DNA of 64,000 nt from Cyclobacteriaceae bacterium (lineage in GTDB: Bacteria > Bacteroidota > Bacteroidia > Cytophagales > Cyclobacteriaceae), in assembly GCA_020832305.1 (NCBI GenBank), contig JAFIEV010000056.1:27192-91191 (forward strand), read 5' to 3'. The notes under the pieces are model-generated. The model made no database searches and was not told where the DNA came from. It saw only the letters and a program-made list of their open reading frames with translations. The translations under genes and the position numbers were made by a program. This document shows, one piece after another, positions 27,402 to 37,597 of the stretch. Each line of letters begins with the position of its first letter. The stretch's first letter is position 1.

Positions 27402-28364
27402 GTAATTTATAATTTGATATATTCCATACTCAAAAAGAAATGTAAAATCAAAGTAAACCGGTATGGTTTAGGACTGCCAACAACATGAGGTTGAAGATAA
27501 TTGGTTGCGAATATTCAAAGATAAAAAGTATAGCAGTGAGCTGTTTTTCAGCAAAATTGAAGTTGTAAAGCTCATTGGTTTAAAATTTATATTTCCCATA
27601 TTCATTGGGCAGGATTTGGCACCTTACTCGGTTAAGAAGGGGTTGCCTGAGGGTCTTTGAGCCTGCACTCTCGCCTCATCTGTATAAATCTGACCCCGCA
27701 CAACTGCATCGTCGGCACAAATGTAAAAGAAGTATTTATAAAAACAAACAAAGTCTATATAATTTATAGACTATATTGGTAATGTTTTGTAGCTGATGTC
27801 TTTATTTGAATGACCATGTTAACAATGTTTTTGGAAAATGTATATCCTCGAAATGCTTATAATTATTGAGCTTATAGTTTCATTAAGGTGCTACATCTTT
27901 GAAACTTGTAGATAGTTCAAAAATTGGCATTATTGTCAGACATCTCTCACCATCACATAAGTACTTAAGAAACATTAGGAAGATTGATACACAGGTAAAA
28001 AAGTTAATATTATTCTAATGTATATAATAAATTACTTAAATAGATACATTATGTGTAGACACAAATTGGGGAATATCTCTACATTATTTTAATACTGTCT
28101 CATGTAAAAAGCTAAAATAATCTATTCAAACGATAAAAATGTTTTTATGGTAAGGTATTTGTTTTTTTTTAATGGTCATTAAATATCAGGAGATATTGGC
28201 ACATATAATTGCATAGATATCAGATAAAAATATTAGTAAAATTAAGATTAATAGAGGTACAATGCCTAAGATTCAGGTTTGCAGCCAACATCAATTCGAA
28301 ATTCTCAAACCAAGGCTAGCATTTTGAAAATAGTTATAATATTTCGCCACCAAATCTTGTAAAG
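27402..28364. other. Long AT-rich divergent promoter region
   Basis: 963 bases without a credible gene, between the minus-strand PstS-like gene and the plus-strand Oar-like receptor. The part from 27600 to 27720 is less AT-rich and could be the remnant of another sequence, but shows no usable frame. A perfect inverted repeat lies at 27752-27772. Promoters of both flanking genes should be here. Confidence 0.55.
27752..27772. promoter_or_regulatory. Inverted repeat AGTCTATA-N5-TATAGACT
   Basis: Two perfect 8-base arms around TAATT. It has no T-tract and sits in a divergent intergenic region about 350 bases upstream of the PstS-like start, so an operator is more likely than a terminator. No regulator gene is adjacent. 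Confidence 0.4.
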
Positions 28365-31300
28365 ATGTTTTATAGAATATATTCATCGTTGTTTATTTCA
28401 ATATTACTCATTTTCTGTGTTTTACATGAAGGATGGTCGCAGGGTTCAACCAATGCCAGTATGAATGGTTTAATTGTTGACGATGTTGGAAATCCACTAC
28501 CAGGAGCCAATGTTGTTGCAATTCATGAACCTTCGGGAACTAAGTATGGAGCCGTTTCCAGAGTGAATGGTCGTTTTACAATACCAGCAATGCGGGTAGG
28601 CGGGCCTTATTCAGTCACTATTTCATTTGTGGGCTATGAAACACGGAATTTTAAAGATATAACTCTTCACTTAGGAGAAAGTTATCTGTTAAATGCAGCT
28701 ATAGTTGAAGAAGGCATGGAACTTCAAACAGTTGAAATCCGTGAAATGAGAAGTTCATTATTAAATGCGGAGCGTACCGGAGCAGCTACCACCATAGACA
28801 GGGAATCTCTGGAATCAATGCCTACTTTAAGCAGAAGTGTTGCTGATTTCACTCGATTTACCCCTCAAAGCTCAGGCACAAGCTTTGCAGGCCAAGATGA
28901 AAAAGCAATTAATTTTTCGGTAGATGGAACAATACTAACAAACACTTTTGGACTGTCTGGAAGTATTCCTGGTGCATCAACAAACTCCACTCCAATCTCA
29001 TTAGATGCCATTGAAGAGATCCAGGTAAATATAGCTCCTTATGATGTTACACAAGGAGGGTTTGTTGGTGCAGGTATTAATGCTATAACGCGCAGTGGAG
29101 ATAACCAAATTAGAGGATCTGCATTCTTTAATAGAAGAAACGAAGGTATGGTTGGAACCAACGCAAGAGGTTCAGAAGTGATTACCGATGATTTTAACAT
29201 TGAGCAGTACGGATTTAGATTGGGCGGTCCTATTATTAAAGATAAACTTTTTTTCTTTGTGAGTGGGGAGTTTGAAAGAAGGAGTGATCCTAATTCACCT
29301 TTTATTGCAGCAGCCCCCGGTCGTACTGGAAATAACGTAACCAGAGTGCAAAGAGAGGATTTAGATCAACTCAGAAATTTTTTAATTGATCGTTTTGATT
29401 ACGACCCTGGTTTCTACGAAGATTACAACCTTCCTACGCAATCAGACAAATTACTTATAAAAGTAGATTATAATATAAATCAAAATCATCATTTAAGTGC
29501 GAGATTCAGCATGATGGAATCATTGCAGGGTCGGCCGGTGGCCCGAACCTCTTTAGGTTTTGGAGGGAGAAATCTAAATCTTTTTTCCCTGAATTTTCAA
29601 AATTCAAATTATTTACTTAATGATAACTTTTACTCAGGTATCATTGAATTAAATTCTACTTTTTCCAACAAATTTGCAAATAATCTCATCATAGGGTATA
29701 CAACTCAGAGAAATTTCAGATCGTGGGAAGGTGGTGATTTTCCAGCAGTTGATATATTGGAAGAAGGAAGAAATTATATAAGTTTTGGAACAGATCTGTT
29801 ATCACCCAACCGTGCACTCAATTCAGATATCTGGCAGTTTCAAAATAATTTCACAGCTTATTTGGGAGAGCATACAATAACGGCCGGAATAAATCTGGAA
29901 TACTTCGACTTCGCCTATACTTTCACGCCCACATTTTTTGGACAATATGTTTATAATTCACTCGATGATTTCTATAGAGATGTGAATGGCGAAAGTGTGG
30001 AATTGAGAAGATTTCAAAGAACTTTTTCAGGGTTACCTGGTGGAGGAATTCCCACAGCCAATACTCAAGCTTACATTGCCAGTGTATACCTTCAGGATCA
30101 ATTAAATTTAACACCCAATTTAAAAGTTACCGGTGGAGTAAGACTTGATGTTCCCTTTTATGGTAACACTGCTATACGAAATCAACCTGTTGAAGATTTG
30201 ACATTTCGTAAACCCGATGGATCTCCGCTAACTATTAGAACCGATCAGTTACCTGAACCTCAATTTATGATTAATCCTAGATTTGGTTTTAATTGGGACA
30301 TAAAAGGTGATCGTTCATTTCAATTACGTGGTGGATCCGGTCTTTTTACAGGGAGACCTATATATATCAATATATCAAATATGATAAATTCCAATGGACT
30401 TACCATTGGGCAACTTAGGGAAGATAACACAGCCAATTTCCCGTTTAGCCCTGATGTGACAGCCTATATACCAAGTGCACCCGGTTCACCAGAATCCTTT
30501 GATTTATCTTATATTGAGCCTTCCTTCAGAAATCCGCAGGTTTGGAGATCTAATCTTGCTGTTGATAAAGATTTGTTTAGTGGAATTGTAGGTACTTTCG
30601 AAGCTATCTATACCCAGCAAGTGAATGATATTGTTTTTTATGAATCAAATTTGCGGGCTCCAACCAGGTTCTTGTCGGGTATTGACAACCGGCCTTTGTA
30701 TGGATTTACAGATGAAGAAAATAGAATCAATCCACAAATTACCAATGCTACAGTTATGGCCAATACCCGTAAGGGTTATTCATATAGCCTTACCTGGCAA
30801 TTGAAAAAAGAATTTCTTCAAGGGTTTACTGCAATGGCAGCATATAACTATGCAGTTGTTAAAAATATGGCTGATGGTAATACGCAACATTTTTTATCAT
30901 ATGAAAACATTCACAGCGTTCGAGGAGGTAATTATCCAGATCTTGGCTTTTCTCTCGATGATCAGCGACATCGATTAATTAGTTCTTTGAGTTATCGAAA
31001 GGAATATTTCAATAAAATGGCTAGTAAGATTTCTATGTTTTTTGAATACGGAAATCAGGGTGTATTTTCTTATGTTTACAATGGGGATGCCAATGGTGAT
31101 TTGGTTGCAGGGAATGATCTTTTGTACGTGCCTACCTCAGGTGAAATTCAGGAAATGAATTTTGCAGACCTCAACCTGAATGGTACTGTTCTCTCCGAAA
31201 ATCAGCAAAGACAATTGTATAATGCATTTATTAACCAAGACCCTCATTTAAGCCAACGCAGGGGGGATTATGCCATCAGGCATGGTTTACAACTTCCTAT

Positions 31301-31607
31301 GGTCGGTCGTTTAGATGTTTCCTTTACACAAGATTTTTTTATCAACGTGGGTGGTAAAAGAAATATACTGCAATTTAGAGCAGACATATTCAATTTTACC
31401 AATTTATTAAATAAGAATTGGGGTGTTGGTACCACTATTTTAAATGATGCACCAATCACCATCACCTCAATTGATCCTGTAACAAATGTGCCAACTTACC
31501 AACTTAATCCTGTAAGGGGTATAATAGCCCAAGATTCATTTATAAGAACTGGAAATATTGGTGACGTATGGCAAATGCAAATAGGATTACGCTATATTTT
31601 TAACTAA
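28365..31607 (+). CDS. Oar-like TonB-dependent receptor (carboxypeptidase-regulatory N-terminus)
   Basis: A 1080-residue outer-membrane protein. A signal peptide (about 1-25, ending GWSQG) precedes a carboxypeptidase-regulatory-like beta-sandwich (about 30-115, GLIVDDVGNPLPGANVVAIHEPSGT...RFTIPAMRVGGPYSVTISFVGYE). A plug with AINFSVDGTILTNTFG and EEIQVNIAPYDVTQGGFVGAGINAITRSG follows, then a large barrel ending MQIGLRYIFN. These features fit the OmpA-related receptor Oar family. Oar-type receptors are large and have been linked to protein or peptide traffic in some bacteria; the ligand here is unknown. A DUF2490 barrel gene starts 47 bases downstream. Confidence 0.9.
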   Translation: MFYRIYSSLFISILLIFCVLHEGWSQGSTNASMNGLIVDDVGNPLPGANVVAIHEPSGTKYGAVSRVNGRFTIPAMRVGGPYSVTISFVGYETRNFKDITLHLGESYLLNAAIVEEGMELQTVEIREMRSSLLNAERTGAATTIDRESLESMPTLSRSVADFTRFTPQSSGTSFAGQDEKAINFSVDGTILTNTFGLSGSIPGASTNSTPISLDAIEEIQVNIAPYDVTQGGFVGAGINAITRSGDNQIRGSAFFNRRNEGMVGTNARGSEVITDDFNIEQYGFRLGGPIIKDKLFFFVSGEFERRSDPNSPFIAAAPGRTGNNVTRVQREDLDQLRNFLIDRFDYDPGFYEDYNLPTQSDKLLIKVDYNINQNHHLSARFSMMESLQGRPVARTSLGFGGRNLNLFSLNFQNSNYLLNDNFYSGIIELNSTFSNKFANNLIIGYTTQRNFRSWEGGDFPAVDILEEGRNYISFGTDLLSPNRALNSDIWQFQNNFTAYLGEHTITAGINLEYFDFAYTFTPTFFGQYVYNSLDDFYRDVNGESVELRRFQRTFSGLPGGGIPTANTQAYIASVYLQDQLNLTPNLKVTGGVRLDVPFYGNTAIRNQPVEDLTFRKPDGSPLTIRTDQLPEPQFMINPRFGFNWDIKGDRSFQLRGGSGLFTGRPIYINISNMINSNGLTIGQLREDNTANFPFSPDVTAYIPSAPGSPESFDLSYIEPSFRNPQVWRSNLAVDKDLFSGIVGTFEAIYTQQVNDIVFYESNLRAPTRFLSGIDNRPLYGFTDEENRINPQITNATVMANTRKGYSYSLTWQLKKEFLQGFTAMAAYNYAVVKNMADGNTQHFLSYENIHSVRGGNYPDLGFSLDDQRHRLISSLSYRKEYFNKMASKISMFFEYGNQGVFSYVYNGDANGDLVAGNDLLYVPTSGEIQEMNFADLNLNGTVLSENQQRQLYNAFINQDPHLSQRRGDYAIRHGLQLPMVGRLDVSFTQDFFINVGGKRNILQFRADIFNFTNLLNKNWGVGTTILNDAPITITSIDPVTNVPTYQLNPVRGIIAQDSFIRTGNIGDVWQMQIGLRYIFN

Positions 31608-31654
31608 ATATATTAAAGTTTATCATTTGAAATTGTTTTATAATTTGAATTTTA

Positions 31655-32461
31655 ATGATTCTGAAGAGATATAAAATTGCCTTATTATTAACATGTTTTT
31701 CATTTTCAATTTTAGTACAAGCCCAAAAGATTACATACCCCCATACAGCCTTCTGGACAAAAACGGAAGCTACCGAAATTTTTCCTAATAAGTTTGGGGT
31801 GGGTACTGATTTTATTGTACGATCAAACAGTGGCTTAAATGATTTTAATATATTTACAAAATGGCACAGGGTAAGCATCAGGCCATGGTTCCACTATCAA
31901 TTTTCTGAAAACCTGCGGGTCTCTGTTTCTCCGGTATCCTATTTCGCTACGTCAGAATATCATGGTAAACCTGAAGATCTAAATTCCAGGACTTATAATG
32001 AAATGCGGACAACATTTCAGGTATTACATCATCATAAAATGATGGGTGAAAAGTTTACGCACACATTTCGTCATTGGTATGAAATAAGATATAGAAATCC
32101 ATTTGAAGACAACAATTTTACCTTTACAAGATATAGAATCAGGTATAGATTAAGATATCTCATCAATAAGGATTATTACTCTGAAAATCAATTGGTTTAT
32201 ACTTATATTTCTAATGAAATTATGACCAATTTCGGAAACAACATTGTGTATAATATGTTTTCTCAAAATAGGATTCAGCTTGCTGTGGGGTATAGATTTT
32301 TAAACTCAATGAGGTTTGAATTAAGATACATGAATAGATACAGAAGCAGGCCAACTGGTTTTGAATATGATAATACCCATGCATTGATGGCCGGTTTATT
32401 CATTGATCAGATATCGCGTATCGGACGAAGAGATATTAGACCGGTGAGATTCTTCGACTAA
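31655..32461 (+). CDS. DUF2490-family outer-membrane beta-barrel protein (copy 1)
   Basis: A 268-residue exported protein (signal IALLLTCFSFSILVQAQ) with the DUF2490 pattern of alternating aromatic strands: SIRPWFHYQFSENLRVSVSPVSYF, EDLNSRTYNEMRTTFQVLHH, RYRIRYRLRYLIN and VGYRFLNSMRFELRYMNRY. It is a paralogue of 33645-34454: both share DLNS, E-M/L-RTT-F/L-Q, a run of alternating Arg/Tyr, and VGYRF. DUF2490 proteins are predicted 12-14-strand barrels of unknown function. It is followed 14 bases later by a MORN protein, implying a two- or three-gene operon with the Oar-like receptor. Confidence 0.82.
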   Translation: MILKRYKIALLLTCFSFSILVQAQKITYPHTAFWTKTEATEIFPNKFGVGTDFIVRSNSGLNDFNIFTKWHRVSIRPWFHYQFSENLRVSVSPVSYFATSEYHGKPEDLNSRTYNEMRTTFQVLHHHKMMGEKFTHTFRHWYEIRYRNPFEDNNFTFTRYRIRYRLRYLINKDYYSENQLVYTYISNEIMTNFGNNIVYNMFSQNRIQLAVGYRFLNSMRFELRYMNRYRSRPTGFEYDNTHALMAGLFIDQISRIGRRDIRPVRFFD

Positions 32462-32475
32462 ATTGATTTAATCTT

Positions 32476-33393
32476 ATGAACATTGACAATAGAAATATTT
32501 TAATTATTTTGTTATCTCTGGCATTAATTGGAGTAGTTTCACTGTCTGCTCACAAAAGGAAACTTTATTTAAATAAATATTTTCTGGCATCCAATGATTT
32601 ATCTTTAAAATCTGATAGTTTGGAATTTTACAGAGCTTTATCAATGGCGGATGAACTTTTTATCTCCAACAATATGGATTCAGCCTTTTATTGGTATAAT
32701 TTGATGTCAGAAAAATACAATTTAGATTATTTAATTAGAAGTCGATTAGAGAAAGATAGTATTCGTAAAAAATTAATAGGAGACGTAGATTTTTTCAAAA
32801 GCACAAATTTTGTTATAGATAGTACGCTTCGGGCGACCATTGAAGTTTATGAAAAAATGCTGGATGATAATTTAATTCTTTCTTCAAAAATTGAGGATAT
32901 TGAGTATTTATATTTTGATTCCTTATTGTTTTTAAAGAATCATTATCTCAGTCTGGAGCAAAAGTTGAAAGATGAAATGGTAGAATCTTTAAAAATTCTG
33001 GAGATACCCTATGAAAATGATAAAAAAGGGTCAGTGATTTTTTATATTGGTCAGCGAGATAATAGTGAAAATGCTAATGGTTATGGTGTGGGTTTCTGGC
33101 CAACCGGAGGTGTTTATAAAGGTTTTTGGTACGATAATTTACGACATGGTAATGGAAAATACGTCTGGAAAGATGGTGAATATTATGAAGGAGAATATTT
33201 GATGGATCAAAGACATGGAAAAGGTAAGTATACCTGGAAGAATGGCGAGTATTATATAGGTGAATGGGAGCAAGGACGCCGACATGGTTTTGGTTCTATT
33301 TATTATCCTAATGGAAAGGTGAAGTATGAGGGAGTATGGGTTGAAGATAGATTTAAATCGGAAAAAGCAATTGGGGATAGCTTAAGTAAGTGA
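32476..33393 (+). CDS. Membrane-anchored MORN-repeat protein
   Basis: A 305-residue protein. An N-terminal hydrophobic helix (ILIILLSLALIGVVSLSA) is followed by a helical region of about 170 residues with TPR-like periodicity, then four MORN-type repeats (about 205-290: GYGVGFWPTGGVYKGFWYD, HGNGKYVWKDGEYYEGEY, HGKGKYTWKNGEYYIGEW, HGFGSIYYPNGKVKYEGVW). MORN repeats form extended beta-hairpin scaffolds that bind proteins or membranes. The helix suggests anchoring in the inner membrane with the repeats in the periplasm. Just downstream of a DUF2490 barrel, it may act as a periplasmic scaffold for it; that is inference. Confidence 0.85.
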   Translation: MNIDNRNILIILLSLALIGVVSLSAHKRKLYLNKYFLASNDLSLKSDSLEFYRALSMADELFISNNMDSAFYWYNLMSEKYNLDYLIRSRLEKDSIRKKLIGDVDFFKSTNFVIDSTLRATIEVYEKMLDDNLILSSKIEDIEYLYFDSLLFLKNHYLSLEQKLKDEMVESLKILEIPYENDKKGSVIFYIGQRDNSENANGYGVGFWPTGGVYKGFWYDNLRHGNGKYVWKDGEYYEGEYLMDQRHGKGKYTWKNGEYYIGEWEQGRRHGFGSIYYPNGKVKYEGVWVEDRFKSEKAIGDSLSK

Positions 33394-33644
33394 TATCAAA
33401 AGTAGATTAGAAAAGCAGGATTTAGATGTCTCCTGTAAAGTCTTTTGTAAATCAATATAGTAGTAGGCATTTTGTATTATCTGAATATAAAATACTTTAA
33501 ACATCGCTTACTTTCAAACCAAAGAGTTCTCTATTAGATGTAGTTAATTAAGTTTAACTTAATAAATGCAATCAAAGTAAAAACTTTATATTTTACTTTT
33601 TACTTTATGGTCAAAACAAATAAAAGTAAACTGACGCATCATTA

Positions 33645-34454
33645 CTATCTGCTGATCTTTAACGCACTTAAATAATCTATAAACAAATAAAACATAGGGC
33701 CTCTGGTAAGGTCAATGTCTACAACATTGCCTCTTACATTATACTGATGTACGTAGCCTGCTTCCAGACGAGCCCAGTCCCAGAATCGGTATCCTACTCC
33801 GATGTAATTACGATTTTGGGCAAAATTGTTCCAACCATAAAAAGGGCCAAATTCTACGTGCAGTTCTGAATATTGACTGATATACCAGGTTCTGTTGGTG
33901 TAGAAGTAATCTGTATTAAGCGGAATCCGTGTTCTGATTCTATACCTTACACGCCAATTGTGTACAGCGCCAACTTCGTTATCAACACCCCTCCACCTTG
34001 ACTCAAATCTAAGTCGATGTGTGAAATTAAAACGATTGTAGTAGGTAGAGTGGTTGATTTGCAAGGTTGTTCTTAATTCTCTTTCAAAACCACTATTTAA
34101 GTCTTGCTCTCTGGGAAATCTTGGAGCTGAATTATAAATACCTAATGGGTTAAAAGATATTCTGGTATAGGGTGTAGGTTGAAATGCAAGCCATGCCCTT
34201 ATACTATATCTTAATGGTTCTCTGGTGAATTCGGAAGGTGTCCCTCTGCTAAGCAAAGATTGTCTCCTGTATACGACGTCAAGGTCCCATCCCCATTTTC
34301 CTCCGGGTTTAAAAAAGTCGTAAATGGTGTATTTCGTATAAATAACCCTGTTATCTAATACATTTCTATCATTATTTTGTGAAAATGCTTGATTTGAGAT
34401 AAAGATTAATACAGGAAGTATGCTGAAATTCAACAGAAAACGCACTTTGTTCAT
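33645..34454 (-). CDS. DUF2490-family outer-membrane beta-barrel protein (copy 2)
   Basis: A 269-residue exported protein (signal FLLNFSILPVLIFISNQAFSQ) with DUF2490 features: PLRYSIRAWLAFQPTPYTRISFNPLGIY, QDLNSGFERELRTTLQINHS, NWRVRYRIRTRIPLNTDYFY and VGYRFWDWARLEAGYVHQY, ending in a short aromatic/charged strand. It is a diverged paralogue of 31655-32461, encoded on the opposite strand and convergent with it. The gene upstream encodes a MORN-like protein, so both paralogues keep a MORN partner. Confidence 0.82.
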   Translation of the reverse strand: MNKVRFLLNFSILPVLIFISNQAFSQNNDRNVLDNRVIYTKYTIYDFFKPGGKWGWDLDVVYRRQSLLSRGTPSEFTREPLRYSIRAWLAFQPTPYTRISFNPLGIYNSAPRFPREQDLNSGFERELRTTLQINHSTYYNRFNFTHRLRFESRWRGVDNEVGAVHNWRVRYRIRTRIPLNTDYFYTNRTWYISQYSELHVEFGPFYGWNNFAQNRNYIGVGYRFWDWARLEAGYVHQYNVRGNVVDIDLTRGPMFYLFIDYLSALKISR

Positions 34455-34524
34455 ATTTAAATGGTTTGGCAGAGTTTAGCAATTAAAGTTTGAGTTATCA
34501 AAAAGGAAATTTTATTTAAAGGTT

Positions 34525-36543
34525 TCATACTCCTAATAATCTTCTTATTCTTTCTACACTGGTTTCACGACGAATTCTGGCATTCATTCTTCTTACTTCC
34601 TCGTCATCCCGCTCTGAAAGTTCGATCAATCTATTATACAATTTTTTTACATTACCAACAGCTACTGCCAATTCTTCTTCCGAATTTGATCTTTTGATTT
34701 CATCAATAAAATTGGGTAATAAAAATTCAGCACCTCGTTGATAAATGCCGGGCTTAATTCTCGATTCTAAATCCCTGTCAAAAAACGGATTAGGTGAATA
34801 TCTGGTATAGGCGCTGTCTAAAGAAGATGCCATATCAGGAATTATTTTTAGGTCATCGAAGATGTACAACAGATAAGACATTAAACTTAGAATTGCCTCT
34901 CCTTTATCAAGTTTGATATTATACTCGTCTATATTGCTGTATTCTTGCATAAGTTGATTTCTAATAGTTCTGCCAAGTTTACGATAGACATCAAGTTGCA
35001 ATTCATTGACTGGATGTCTTCTTATGATAGTTTCGTTTGCAAGGTTGGGGTCGAATCTGAAATTGCCGGTGTATTTAAAATTTACGGCATCAATTTTTGC
35101 CAGAATTTCCTCTTCCATTTTAGCAATATTTTCTTCTCTTTTAAGAGTCCGTAGTGCACCCTGGGCATATTCTATAAGCCTTTGAGCATTTTTGTCGATG
35201 GCTTCAACATACGTATACATATTAGCAACCAAATTTTCCGGCCCTGATACATCTGTAGAAAACTCTACCAGCTTGTACTTAGTTGCATCTTCGTATTCAT
35301 AGCTGACGGTATCTTTATCCCTTAAATCGACAATTCCTTCTCGGTATAAATTATCCCGAAATTGGTATGTAAATCTTCCTTCTTTAATTTGGTTGACAAC
35401 ATTTTCAACAATCTCAATTTTATCCATACCCAATTCGAGGTATCCATAGAAAAACGCGAGCGAGTCATTTTTTTGTCTGTTAACAAGCAGAGCTGAACTA
35501 TTTAGTATTGAATCGTATTGATGTTCTAATTTTTTGATTTTATCACTCAGCTGTCCGACTAAAAATTCTTCTTCCTTTGGATAAATATACTCAAATCTGC
35601 GCGTATAGGCCATTTTTGGAATAGAAAAGCCGGGGAGTAGGTTTTTTACAAAGGTGCTGTCTGAATAGTATCCGATGGCCATCAATAAAAACTCATTTCC
35701 CTCTTTTTGAGCTTCGATCCGATTATCATTGTTTGCATATCCATCATCAAACAAAATACCGAACTTTCCATTACTAATCCTGAAATTTGTATCTGTTTCA
35801 TTTTTAATTGCTTCTAACTTGCTTTCAATTTCGTCAAAAGCGACATCAAAAAGTATAGAATCACTTACAACATCAACAGCTTTAAGGTGGAGCAGGAATC
35901 CATTTACATAACTTCGGTCTTCTATAATGTTAAACCCGTTTTTCATATAGGCTAGTTTCCAGTTGCCGTGAAAATTCCCACTTTCATCAAATTCACCGGA
36001 AATTTTATGATGGAAAGATTGGGCGGTATCAGAATAAAGGAATGCTCCGGTGGCAACTCCATGAGTAAAATTCGCAGATGATTCTGCGCTTTTTCCCCGT
36101 CTTCGGCTTTCGACAACTTCATTGATACTCAATTCCCAAATGCCATTGGGTATGCCATCATTATAGCGCGCTGACAGTCTTCTTTGATAGCCATTGAGTA
36201 CAGCTTCAACGCTTAAACCAGAAATTCGCCTGATTTTTATCTGGTAGTCATTTTGATCGTATGCCCAACTACCATTTTTTAGTCCCTTTTGGTAGTTGCC
36301 ATTTATATTTATTTGTCTGATGGAATTGCCCCTTTCAATTTCATAGGCGTCAGATACGAAATTGTAACGCCCATGGTACTGTATGGAATCAGTGCTTATT
36401 TCATAATAAGAAAATGTAGCTCTTCCTTTTATTTCCTCAGTAAGTACATGCGTGCCCCTGTGATTCTTTAAGGTTTGGGCCTGTATAAATGTCTGTGTAA
36501 TTACAATACACAAAATGATTAATATGCTTTGTTTAAGATTCAT
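34525..36543 (-). CDS. Large exported protein with N-terminal MORN-like repeats
   Basis: A 672-residue protein with a signal peptide (SILIILCIVITQTFIQAQ). The first 220 residues contain degenerate repeats of the MORN/YwqK kind (INGNYQKGLKNGSWAYDQ, ARYNDGIPNGIWELSI, ANFTHGVATGAFLYSD, GEFDESGNFHGNWKLAYMKNGF). The rest is largely helical with coiled-coil character (about 310-400 and 440-672) and ends in an Arg/Glu-rich tail. No catalytic motif is visible. It precedes the second DUF2490 gene by 70 bases on the same strand. Whether it stays periplasmic or is surface-exposed is unclear. Confidence 0.7.
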   Translation of the reverse strand: MNLKQSILIILCIVITQTFIQAQTLKNHRGTHVLTEEIKGRATFSYYEISTDSIQYHGRYNFVSDAYEIERGNSIRQININGNYQKGLKNGSWAYDQNDYQIKIRRISGLSVEAVLNGYQRRLSARYNDGIPNGIWELSINEVVESRRRGKSAESSANFTHGVATGAFLYSDTAQSFHHKISGEFDESGNFHGNWKLAYMKNGFNIIEDRSYVNGFLLHLKAVDVVSDSILFDVAFDEIESKLEAIKNETDTNFRISNGKFGILFDDGYANNDNRIEAQKEGNEFLLMAIGYYSDSTFVKNLLPGFSIPKMAYTRRFEYIYPKEEEFLVGQLSDKIKKLEHQYDSILNSSALLVNRQKNDSLAFFYGYLELGMDKIEIVENVVNQIKEGRFTYQFRDNLYREGIVDLRDKDTVSYEYEDATKYKLVEFSTDVSGPENLVANMYTYVEAIDKNAQRLIEYAQGALRTLKREENIAKMEEEILAKIDAVNFKYTGNFRFDPNLANETIIRRHPVNELQLDVYRKLGRTIRNQLMQEYSNIDEYNIKLDKGEAILSLMSYLLYIFDDLKIIPDMASSLDSAYTRYSPNPFFDRDLESRIKPGIYQRGAEFLLPNFIDEIKRSNSEEELAVAVGNVKKLYNRLIELSERDDEEVRRMNARIRRETSVERIRRLLGV

Positions 36544-36691
36544 GCTTTCTTTTGTGGAAATAACATCTTCACATCCGATTTTTCACAAAATAGGGTCTAA
36601 ATCTTCTAAAATACAAAAAATAAAGTAATTCATTGTAAAAATGGTTTCATATTCAATCTTTTATTAAATACTTTTGCAGGAAATCAGATTT

Positions 36692-37486
36692 ATGATAAAC
36701 ATGAAATATGGTATTTTAATCGCTTTTTTTTTAACAGTTTTTCACCAAATCAAAGCCCAAAGTATCGATACTACTTTTGTTGAAACTAATGTAAAGGAAA
36801 GTATCTTTATGGAAGATTCAATCCCCACACGCGAAGAATTTGATTATAGTGATGTCTTATCGATAAATGACTCGATTGTTGAAAATGATTTTAATGATAG
36901 ATCATTTACTCAACGTTTAAAATCTGGCCAATTACCCTATTTTTTGGATGATGTAATGTTTATCATTGGAATAAATAGGAGTGGACTTTATTACAGTCAA
37001 CATTACAGAGATTTGGATTATAAAAGTGGTTTTTCTCTAGGTCTTGAAGGCTATTCACCAGTCTTTGATAAAGCTACTTTCCATTATGGAATTTTATTTT
37101 CACAACTTGGGTTTTATCAAAAGAGCTCAGATATTACTTTTGATACTTACCATTTGGAGTTCCCTGTTTTTTTAGCTTATGAATTACCTGCATTTCGGCA
37201 ATTTGAATGGCGTTTAATTGTTGGTAGCCAGGTTAACACTCGCATAGGATCTTCTCAGAATGGATCGTATCTGATATTTAACCCAGAGGAAACGTTTATT
37301 TATAATACACGTGGGTTTCGAAGAATGGACTGGGGTTTTACCTTTGGCCTTAGTGCTGAATACAATAATTTTTATGTAAGATTGAGATCTTTTTCAGGAG
37401 TTGTAAAACTAGTGCGGCAAGATCAGGCTATGATGAATTCGTGGTCTATGGAAATTGGCTATTTTATTTTTAGGAGGTTCCGTTAA
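36692..37486 (+). CDS. Exported protein, probable outer-membrane beta-barrel
   Basis: A protein of about 264 residues with a signal peptide (YGILIAFFLTVFHQIKAQS), an acidic linker (about 20-75) and then eight or more amphipathic strands rich in Tyr and Phe (GLYYSQHYRDLDY, FHYGILFSQLGFYQ, FEWRLIVGSQVNT, WGFTFGLSAEYNNFYVRLRSF), ending with a C-terminal aromatic strand YFIFRRFR. The layout is that of a small outer-membrane barrel of the PorT-like kind; I do not recognise the exact family. The start is uncertain among ATGs at 36674, 36692 and 36701. It diverges from the MORN-like gene. Confidence 0.7.
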   Translation: MINMKYGILIAFFLTVFHQIKAQSIDTTFVETNVKESIFMEDSIPTREEFDYSDVLSINDSIVENDFNDRSFTQRLKSGQLPYFLDDVMFIIGINRSGLYYSQHYRDLDYKSGFSLGLEGYSPVFDKATFHYGILFSQLGFYQKSSDITFDTYHLEFPVFLAYELPAFRQFEWRLIVGSQVNTRIGSSQNGSYLIFNPEETFIYNTRGFRRMDWGFTFGLSAEYNNFYVRLRSFSGVVKLVRQDQAMMNSWSMEIGYFIFRRFR

Positions 37487-37597
37487 TAAATAGTTGATTC
37501 AAGTTCATTAACAATGTTTATTTCCGCAAATCTTGTTATCAGACTAGTCTGAAACTTCTATTGTATTCGTATATTTATATACTTTAAAGAATCCACT

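Noticed and set aside
27600..27720. Less AT-rich patch in the 27.4-28.4 kb gap as a pseudogene remnant
   Set aside because: No frame gave a recognisable protein fragment in any direction, so there is no support beyond composition.
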